DNA of 41,395 bases. Origin: Pirellulaceae bacterium. GTDB taxonomy: Bacteria > Planctomycetota > Planctomycetia > Pirellulales > Pirellulaceae. The DNA is taken from positions 1-41,395 of the forward strand of contig JASMLW010000197.1 in the NCBI GenBank assembly GCA_030748485.1, in the 5' to 3' direction. Shown here piece after piece: positions 33,223-39,662 of the stretch. How positions within the stretch are numbered: the stretch's first letter is position 1; the number at the start of each line of letters is the position of its first letter. Below the pieces are notes generated by a model that was given only the letters and a program-made list of their open reading frames with translations, was not told the origin of the DNA and ran no database searches. The translations under genes and the position numbers were made by a program.

Positions 33223-34056
33223 TCACTCGGCGGCCAAGAAATCGCGCCGTTCGTCGCGGACTAACCGCGCGGTGGATTGGTTTGCGTCGTGATCAAAAAC
33301 GGCAAGCCAGTCTCCGTCTGCGACTTGGGCCAAGATCAGCGCCTTTTGCCGACGTATTTCCAGCAGGTCGATGTCGTACGACATGCACCAGAGCACTCGC
33401 AAGTGGCGCGTCGTCGGGCACAGGTCGCCGAGGAAAACGGCCGTTTCTCCATTGCTTTCCACTACGATCGATTGGTGGAAACGCGTGTGCCCCGGCGTGA
33501 CGATCGCGCGAATGCCCGGCGCGATTTCGACATCGCCGTCGATCAGCGTCAACTGGCCGAGGCTGCTGAGCGCCGCGAAGTTCTCCGTCGGATAAGCTCC
33601 TTTGAGTTCGGGGACGCCCGACGTGGCCACGTCCCATTCGCCCTGTTGCACTACGTACTCGGCTCGCGGGAATGTCGCCCGCAACTCGCCCGCCTCGTCC
33701 GTTTCCAGTGCGCCGCCCGCGTGATCGAAATGGAGATGGGACAGAATGACCGTGTCGATTTCGTCCGGCGTAACTTCGAGGGCGGCCAGGTTGCGCGTCA
33801 ATGGGCAGCCGCTTTCGCCGTGCATCAACTTCAATTGCTTGTCGCTCAACTTGGATCCGTACCCCGTGTCGATCAACACAGTCCGCTCGCTGCCGCGGAC
33901 CAGCAGGCAATTCGTTTCCTGGGCAATCAAGTTGTTTTCGTCGGCCGGGTAGAGACGATTCCAGAGCGCCTTAGGCACGACCCCGAACATCGTTCCGCCG
34001 TCCATGCGAAACTTGCCGCCCGAGACGACGTCGATCTGAAACTCACCGAGTTGCAC
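33223..34056 (-). CDS. Metallo-beta-lactamase-fold hydrolase, 277 aa
   Basis: A cytosolic MBL-fold enzyme. The metal motif HLHFDH is at 107-112 (ILSHLHFDHAGG), preceded by LIDTGYGSKL. Later ligand segments are TPGHTRFHQS and VFLGDLCPTTRH; FDHD near the end supplies another His. The pattern resembles lactonases of the AHL-lactonase/AttM group, though quorum-sensing function cannot be inferred. The start is a GTG at 34056, set by a strong AAGGAG at 34063-34068, six bases away. It lies 37 bp below a Tat protein and above hrpA, probably in the same minus-strand transcript. Confidence 0.9.
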   Translation of the reverse strand: MQLGEFQIDVVSGGKFRMDGGTMFGVVPKALWNRLYPADENNLIAQETNCLLVRGSERTVLIDTGYGSKLSDKQLKLMHGESGCPLTRNLAALEVTPDEIDTVILSHLHFDHAGGALETDEAGELRATFPRAEYVVQQGEWDVATSGVPELKGAYPTENFAALSSLGQLTLIDGDVEIAPGIRAIVTPGHTRFHQSIVVESNGETAVFLGDLCPTTRHLRVLWCMSYDIDLLEIRRQKALILAQVADGDWLAVFDHDANQSTARLVRDERRDFLAAE

Positions 34057-34093
34057 GCGACTCTCCTTCTTCGCCGATCATTCGCGCCGCGGA

Positions 34094-35443
34094 TCACTGT
34101 TTGAGGAATTGAGCATCACCCGGCGTAAACGGCACGGGTTGCGGCGTCTTGTTTGTGATGACGTTCCAGCTAGCCCCGTCTTCACGAAAACGGCGGAAGT
34201 CAACAGGACGATAGGGGATGTTCAATTCGGGAGTCCGCGTCGATTCTCCGCCGTTGATGCGCGATCGCATGGCCGCGTGCAAGACGCCGCTCACGAGCAG
34301 TGTCCGTTCCACCGGATAGGGAGCTCGCCGGTGCGCGAACAGATGTTGAATCGAGTGGCTCAACGCCTTGAATAGACAGCGGTTGCCCCACGGCCCATTG
34401 AACAAGGCTGTGCTGCGCGGCGACTTCTCACCGCGAAGCTGGCAAGCGAAATTCCAGCGGTCCGAGCTGTCGCCGAATTTAAGGACGGCTGCGCGAAAGC
34501 CGTCGCGATAGGTGATCAGGAGGGCGTGTTCGGGATGCGTGATGAGTTTCTTGAGCGGTTGCCTGAACGTTTTTTCATCGCGATTGGGGAAGCCTTGTCG
34601 AACGTTGGGATTCTTCAATTCGGCTTGCATCGCCGCGCGTCCCAACCGATGCATCCACGGCTCGGCCGCCAGCGTCTCGCGCAGTCCGTCACCGGTCAGG
34701 AACTGTACGGTGGCGATCCCCGCCTCGCCGCCCCGGCGAGCTTCGACGAACGACTGTAGAACCTCCAACCCGTGGAAGTCATATGTTTCCATTCCTCCGC
34801 CGTGCACGGCGACGGCGTTGTCGATGTGAGCGCCCGGCGGCAACTCGAGCGCCGGTTGCCGTTGCGCGAGCGGCACGGAACTGCCGGCCAGGAAGGGAAT
34901 GCCATGGCGCTGAGTTTCGTCGTACATCTCTTTCGCCCAATCCCAACGATAGGAGAGATGCTTGTCATTGAAGATGGGCGCGTAGCGTCGCGAACGCTTC
35001 ATCACGGCGACGATCTGGTCGAAGAACTCTTTCCGCGGATACATCTTCTGTCCGAGGTCATTCAGCGGATAGTCGCCGTGCTCGCCGATCAGCAAGACTC
35101 CATCGACGGCCAGATCGTCTCCACCGCGGCAGAGAGCTTTGTCGATCGACTTGTGCAGCGGCAGCGAGAATTTCTTCGACACGAGGCGCGACATATCGCC
35201 CTCGTCGACAAACTGATCGGCGTACAGCGAGACCACATCGACACCCGGATCGACCAACTTTCCGCGAAACAAATACGGTTTGAGGAAATTCTCCAAGATG
35301 TTGTAGGCATGGCTGCGAAAGCGGAGCACCGTATAGATGGCCGCGATCCGCGGCCTCTGCATCCGCGCCGCGGCCGGAGTGCCCGCCGCCCCGACAGCCG
35401 CGGCCGCCGACCACTTCAAAAAGTCGCGTCGTTGAGGCAACAT
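34094..35443 (-). CDS. Tat-exported protein of unknown function, 449 aa
   Basis: I do not recognise the domain. A Tat signal (QRRDFLKWSAAAAVGAAG) precedes a globular body. Conserved-looking segments are AAIYTVLRFRSHAYNI near 35, VDVVSLYADQFVDEGD near 69, VDGVLLIGEHGDYPLN near 113, and HGGGMETYDFHGLEVLQS near 215. The latter mix of His, Glu and Asp would suit a metal-dependent enzyme with a Rossmann-like start, possibly like a dehydrogenase-type sugar protein, but this is a guess. ATG 35443 follows a perfect GGAGG. It lies 25 bp after the hydroxypyruvate-isomerase-like gene stop, so the two are probably one transcript. Confidence 0.65.
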   Translation of the reverse strand: MLPQRRDFLKWSAAAAVGAAGTPAAARMQRPRIAAIYTVLRFRSHAYNILENFLKPYLFRGKLVDPGVDVVSLYADQFVDEGDMSRLVSKKFSLPLHKSIDKALCRGGDDLAVDGVLLIGEHGDYPLNDLGQKMYPRKEFFDQIVAVMKRSRRYAPIFNDKHLSYRWDWAKEMYDETQRHGIPFLAGSSVPLAQRQPALELPPGAHIDNAVAVHGGGMETYDFHGLEVLQSFVEARRGGEAGIATVQFLTGDGLRETLAAEPWMHRLGRAAMQAELKNPNVRQGFPNRDEKTFRQPLKKLITHPEHALLITYRDGFRAAVLKFGDSSDRWNFACQLRGEKSPRSTALFNGPWGNRCLFKALSHSIQHLFAHRRAPYPVERTLLVSGVLHAAMRSRINGGESTRTPELNIPYRPVDFRRFREDGASWNVITNKTPQPVPFTPGDAQFLKQ

Positions 35444-35468
35444 GCGGAAACCTCCTTACCAACTTCTC

Positions 35469-36383
35469 CTAGACGTCGCAGAGCGTGACGGCCTGTTGCA
35501 GGCCTTTGAGTGGATCGCGCGTGGGGATGAACTCCTGTCCGACGAAGCCGTCGTAGCCGACGTCGAGCAGCGCCTGCATACAAGCGGGATAGCTGATCTC
35601 CTGCGAGTTGTCGAGCTCGCCTCGGCCCGGGTTGCCGGCCGTGTGGATATGACCGAGGTATTCCTTGTGCTGCTGGATGCGGCGAATCACATCGCCGTTC
35701 ATGATCTGCACGTGGTAGATGTCAAAGAGCAGTTTGACGTGGGGCGAACCGACCCGCTTGATGATGTCGATGCAGTACTCGGTGTCGTCGCCTTGGTACC
35801 CAGGATGACCTTTCATCGGATGTGTGTCGTCGCGGGTGTTGAGCATCTCGAGACAGATCGTGACATCGTTCTTCTCGGCGTAACCGACGATCTGCTTGAG
35901 CGATTCGACGCAGTTGTCGGCTCCTTCCTCGTTCGACAGTCCGTCAGCCATGCCGGTAAAGGCGATGACGCGTTTGAAGCCGTGCGCTTTGCAGGCGTCG
36001 ATGGCGTCGCGAGTCGCCTTGAATAGTTGCTTGCGATGCTTGGGGTTGTTCAGACCGCGCACGAAAGGCGGATCGGGAGCCATATCGATCGAAGCGATCG
36101 CGCAATCGAGGCCATTTTTCTTTAGCAGAGGAAAGAACTTCGGATCGATCAGCTCGATGCTCTTACAGCCCAGCTGTTTGGCGATCGGAATCGTCTGTTC
36201 GACGGTCCAGTGTTTGGCGAAGCACCAATGGACGATCGACTGATTGATGCGGCCGTTTTTCACGTTCGTCTCCTTCTTGTCCGCGGCGGTCGACTCGCTG
36301 TGAAAACCCGCGGCGAACGCAGCTCCCGCCGCCGCGCCGATGAGTTGTCGGCGATTAAGCCCGTGGCCGGATTGGTCATTCAT
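35469..36383 (-). CDS. Tat-exported hydroxypyruvate-isomerase-like TIM-barrel protein, 304 aa
   Basis: A xylose-isomerase-like TIM barrel of the Hyi or sugar-phosphate isomerase/epimerase type. A Tat signal (LNRRQLIGAAAGAAFAAG, residues 9-26) is unusual for a Hyi enzyme of cytosolic metabolism but common in planctomycete relatives. Likely metal ligands: Glu179 in ICLEMLN, Asp221 in LLFDIYHVQ, His247 in HIHTAG and Glu284 in VGQEFIP. HPMKGHPGY near 188 is characteristic of Hyi. Between this gene and the DUF1080 gene lies an intrinsic terminator belonging to the latter. It should isomerise a sugar or hydroxy acid outside the cytoplasm; substrate not identified. Confidence 0.88.
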   Translation of the reverse strand: MNDQSGHGLNRRQLIGAAAGAAFAAGFHSESTAADKKETNVKNGRINQSIVHWCFAKHWTVEQTIPIAKQLGCKSIELIDPKFFPLLKKNGLDCAIASIDMAPDPPFVRGLNNPKHRKQLFKATRDAIDACKAHGFKRVIAFTGMADGLSNEEGADNCVESLKQIVGYAEKNDVTICLEMLNTRDDTHPMKGHPGYQGDDTEYCIDIIKRVGSPHVKLLFDIYHVQIMNGDVIRRIQQHKEYLGHIHTAGNPGRGELDNSQEISYPACMQALLDVGYDGFVGQEFIPTRDPLKGLQQAVTLCDV

Positions 36384-36460
36384 AACGATCTCCTGAGTTT
36401 CGCCAGGTGGACTGGCAAGTTGGATTTGCGGATGGTGACGCCGGTGTGCGGACGTCGGTC

Positions 36461-36499
36461 ACAAAAACGCAGCGGGCGCCGTTGGGACACCCGCTGCGT
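36461..36499 (-). terminator. Intrinsic terminator of the DUF1080 gene
   Basis: On the minus strand, ACGCAGCGGG pairs perfectly with CCCGCTGCGT (10 bp stem, 13-base loop; plus-strand positions 36490-36499 and 36467-36476), followed directly by TTTTTGT. It lies 32 bp past the stop codon of the two-domain DUF1080 gene and upstream of the next minus-strand gene, so that gene probably needs its own promoter. Confidence 0.88.
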
Positions 36500-36530
36500 A
36501 TCAGGTTCTTGCCTCGGCAGCCGCGCGGCG

Positions 36531-37871
36531 CTACTCGGCCCCTTTTCCCAGGTCCTTGATAAAGACGTTGCGGAACTGCACCGGATCGGAGTGTCCGGCG
36601 AAACCGAAATGCCCGCTCGCGCGATCTTTCCCCGGGTGCGGACGCTTGCCCATGAACTCGGTGACCTTGCTGAGGTCGGTCTTGAGAATCGTGTATCCGT
36701 TGAGGTCAACTTGGATCGTCGCACCTTTGACAGTCACCGTTTGGTGATTCCATTCACCGGTGGGACGGAGGAAGCCGCGATGAGCGGGCGACATGCCATA
36801 AGCCGAGCCGTGGTACTGTCGTTTGTCCAACCGCGCGTATTTGGGATGCTCCGAGTCGAGCACTTGCAATTCGCACATGCCCACGTAGGCCGTGTCGCCC
36901 TCGCCCGGATAGCGAATGGCCAGCCCGTTGTTGCCGCCGGGAGGCAGTTTGAATTCAATGCGGGCGGCGAAATCGGTGTACTCTCTCTCCGTGTAAATCG
37001 TACCGCCCTTGCCCGGTTTGCAGACGAGCGCTCCGTCTTTGACGTCGTAGTTGGCAATCGGACCCTTCCATCCGGCGAAGTCTTTGCCATTGAACACGGC
37101 GTCGAATCCCTTGCCGGAGAGTTTCGTCAAGTGCTCGTTCGCTTCGTCCGCCGGGATTTCGCGAATGAATATGTTCCGCCAGCGAATCTCGCCGCCGTGC
37201 GGCTGCAGTTGGATCGGTCCATTGGCGAACCACGGCCGCTTGCGATCCCAGAAGTTCTCCATGGTCGCGTTGTCGACGACCAGCTTGCCGTTCAACCAGA
37301 CCGAAGTGAGCGCGCCGACTTGGCGAACGCGAAAGCGATTCCACTCACCGAACGGTTTGTCGGCGAGCACCAGGGGGTCTTTCCCTTTGGCTCCCTTGCT
37401 GTTGTTCCACAATCCGCCAGAGCCCTTGTCGGCTCCGATGCCCCACTTGCCGCCCTCCTTCGTGTAATCCCAAATCTGCACTTGGGGATTCGAACGAAGG
37501 TAGATCCCCGAGTCGGCCTTGGCGACGGTTTTGTAGTCGATCATGAACTCCATGTCGCCGTACGCTTTGTCGGTCGTCAGGTAAACGCCGTGACCGTCGT
37601 TGACCAATTCGCCATCTTCAACAGTCCAATGCTTGGCGACGTCCTTCAGATCGGCGTCGCGTTTCGCTTTGCGCTGCTCGTCGGTCATGGCTTTCAGCTT
37701 GCGCGGGTCGAAGTGCCCCATCCCATGCCAACCGTTGAGATTCTGGCCGTTGAAGAGAGCTTGGAATCCTTTGGGAGGAACGTTGTCTTCGCCCTCTTTC
37801 GCCATCGCCAGAGTGGACGCGCTGACGAGAGCCGCGATGAGGACGAACGCGATTTGGAATCGATGATTCAA
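36531..37871 (-). CDS. Exported two-domain DUF1080 protein, 446 aa
   Basis: Two copies of DUF1080, a family classed with 3-keto-disaccharide hydrolases. Copy 1 spans about 30-240 (PKGFQALFNGQNLNGWHG, then DSGIYLRSNPQVQIWD), copy 2 about 250-445 (GKGFDAVFNGKDFAGWKG, then NNGLAIRYPGEGD). A signal peptide (IAFVLIAALVSASTLAMA) comes first. No ATG is available: TTG 37871 follows AAAGGAG at 37879-37885 by seven bases and gives a clean signal peptide. A longer frame to 37937 has no signal and overlaps the promoter region. Its own terminator follows. Probably binds or cleaves a sugar in the periplasm. Confidence 0.9.
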   Translation of the reverse strand: MNHRFQIAFVLIAALVSASTLAMAKEGEDNVPPKGFQALFNGQNLNGWHGMGHFDPRKLKAMTDEQRKAKRDADLKDVAKHWTVEDGELVNDGHGVYLTTDKAYGDMEFMIDYKTVAKADSGIYLRSNPQVQIWDYTKEGGKWGIGADKGSGGLWNNSKGAKGKDPLVLADKPFGEWNRFRVRQVGALTSVWLNGKLVVDNATMENFWDRKRPWFANGPIQLQPHGGEIRWRNIFIREIPADEANEHLTKLSGKGFDAVFNGKDFAGWKGPIANYDVKDGALVCKPGKGGTIYTEREYTDFAARIEFKLPPGGNNGLAIRYPGEGDTAYVGMCELQVLDSEHPKYARLDKRQYHGSAYGMSPAHRGFLRPTGEWNHQTVTVKGATIQVDLNGYTILKTDLSKVTEFMGKRPHPGKDRASGHFGFAGHSDPVQFRNVFIKDLGKGAE

Positions 37872-37878
37872 GGTACTG

Positions 37879-37885
37879 CTCCTTT
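37879..37885 (-). promoter_or_regulatory. Ribosome binding site fixing a TTG start
   Basis: AAAGGAG on the minus strand, seven bases before TTG 37871. It decides the unusual start of the DUF1080 gene, where no ATG or GTG precedes the signal peptide. Confidence 0.85.
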
Positions 37886-38117
37886 GCGTGCAGAGTTTTT
37901 TGTGAGGTCTTATGCCGGCGCGAGCACGACGCCGCACATACTAGCCCGAACCGCGCCCGTTCGCCACCATTGGCGGGTTTCGCTCCGGGCGGGCTGTCCG
38001 GTTTTCACGCCTACGTGAGGGGTGGTTTACGGACGAGAGTCGCCTCGCCCAAGGGCCGCTGCAACGCCCTCGGTGAAACTGACGGGCTGGGAGCGAAAGC
38101 CGCCGCACCGTCTCGCG

Positions 38118-38146
38118 TTGTGTTCTGGTGGGCGGCGTTGCAAAAT
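38118..38146 (+). promoter_or_regulatory. Candidate promoter of the beta-helix gene
   Basis: TTGTGT at 38118-38123 and CAAAAT at 38141-38146 are separated by 17 bp and end 42 bp before ATG 38189. Both hexamers match the consensus only in part. The wider region 37872-38188 between the divergent DUF1080 and beta-helix genes has no gene that I can support. Confidence 0.3.
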
Positions 38147-38188
38147 AGTGCGACGAACGTACCGCAACACTCAGCTGAGGCACTCGCT

Positions 38189-39529
38189 ATGTCGACTCGT
38201 TTATCACGTCGCCAATGGTTAGCTACGGGAGCCGCCGGACTGGCGGTCGCTCCGCTGGGAAGCTCGCTCTTGTGGGCGCGTCCGCCGGTGAAGAATCCAC
38301 GAGCCACCGACGGCGATGATCGACACGAACCCGACTGGACGCAGCGGTTGACCATTACCGTCGGACACCAGGGAGCCGACTTGAACGGGCGCGACGACAA
38401 GGTGGTCCAAGCCGCGCTCGACTACGTCGCTCGTCTCGGCGGCGGAACCGTGCATGTTCGCGCCGGCAAGTACGTGTTCCGCAACGCCGTTCAGCTGCCC
38501 TCCGGCGTGAGACTCCGCGGCGACGGGGCCGACACGATCCTCACCAAGATTCCCTCGACCACCATCGCACTCGCCGACGATTCGGATTGGTACGACCAGG
38601 AAGTGACCTTGAAGAACGCTAAAGGTTTTCGTGTCGGTGACGGTGTCGTCCTGATCACGAAGAATCCCCACAACGGCAGTCAAGATGTCATCAAACGAAC
38701 GCTTGTCGCGCAGAAGGGCAATCGCTTCAAGTTGAGTGACGGGATTCGCAAGAACCTGTGGCTGACCGGTAAGCCGACCTGCTCGACAATGTTCCCGTTG
38801 CTGACGAGCGAAAACACGGCCGATGTGGTGATTGAGAATCTGGCTCTGGACGGCGACAAGAAGAACAATATGAATCTGAACGGCAACTACGCCGGCAACA
38901 TATTCCTGCAGGATTGCAATCGTTACACGATCCGCGGCGTCGAGTCGCGGGAGTACAACGGCGACGGAATCAGCTTTCAGATTTGCCACGACGTGGTTGT
39001 GGAGAATTGCTACAGCCACGACAACGCCAATCTGGGTGTGCATCCAGGCTCGGGATCGCAGCGGCCCGTGCTGCTTAACAATCGCCTGGAGCGCAACACG
39101 ATCGGGATCTTCTGGTGCTGGGGCGTAAAATTCGGTTTGGCCGAGGGCAATCGAATCGTCGGCAATCGCAACTTCGGCATCTCGATCGGGCATTGCGACA
39201 CGGACAACGTGATGCGGAACAACGAAGTGATCGACAGCGGCAAGGTGGGCATCCTCTTCCGCGACGATCCCCGCGGCCGCGATTTCTGGGCGAATCGCAA
39301 CTTGATCGAGAACAACACGGTGATCAACAGTGGGCCGTCGGATGGAATCGCCATCGACGTGCAGGGTCAAACCAAGGACACAAAGATTCGCAACAACCGG
39401 CTTGTCGAAAAGCGCGGACAGATGAAACGCGTCGGTCTGCGGATCGCCGACACGGCGGGAGTCGTCGAATTGGCCGACAACCAATTCCAGGGATTCTCGA
39501 CCGACCTGATCGATCAGCGAAAGGACTGA
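38189..39529 (+). CDS. Tat-exported right-handed beta-helix protein, 446 aa
   Basis: A Tat signal (SRRQWLATGAAGLAVAPLG) precedes a pectate-lyase-3-like start (HQGADLNGRDDKVVQAALDY, GGGTVHVRAGKYVF) and a series of parallel beta-helix coils, with recurrent N-rich turns such as VVVENCYSHDNANLGV, LLNNRLERNTIGIF, EGNRIVGNRNFGISIG and IENNTVINSGPSDGIAI. Such folds occur in polysaccharide lyases and epimerases, for example alginate or pectin enzymes. I cannot point to the catalytic residues. ATG 38189 gives the Tat signal directly. It is divergent from the DUF1080 gene. 133 bp separate its stop from the multihaem gene, without a clear terminator. Confidence 0.87.
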   Translation: MSTRLSRRQWLATGAAGLAVAPLGSSLLWARPPVKNPRATDGDDRHEPDWTQRLTITVGHQGADLNGRDDKVVQAALDYVARLGGGTVHVRAGKYVFRNAVQLPSGVRLRGDGADTILTKIPSTTIALADDSDWYDQEVTLKNAKGFRVGDGVVLITKNPHNGSQDVIKRTLVAQKGNRFKLSDGIRKNLWLTGKPTCSTMFPLLTSENTADVVIENLALDGDKKNNMNLNGNYAGNIFLQDCNRYTIRGVESREYNGDGISFQICHDVVVENCYSHDNANLGVHPGSGSQRPVLLNNRLERNTIGIFWCWGVKFGLAEGNRIVGNRNFGISIGHCDTDNVMRNNEVIDSGKVGILFRDDPRGRDFWANRNLIENNTVINSGPSDGIAIDVQGQTKDTKIRNNRLVEKRGQMKRVGLRIADTAGVVELADNQFQGFSTDLIDQRKD

Positions 39530-39662
39530 AGTGGCTCGGACGCCGCGTCCTGCCTGAGACTTGCTTTAAGACGCCCGACACGTCTGCGCCGCGCCAGGAC
39601 CTGCTGCTGTCCTGACGCCGGTCGAATCAGCTGCGGGCGCAAACCATGGAGAAGCAACACGA

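Noticed and set aside
36210..38018. 602-residue open frame antisense to the DUF1080 gene
   Set aside because: It runs across the DUF1080 gene, its terminator and the next gene start, and shows no domain.
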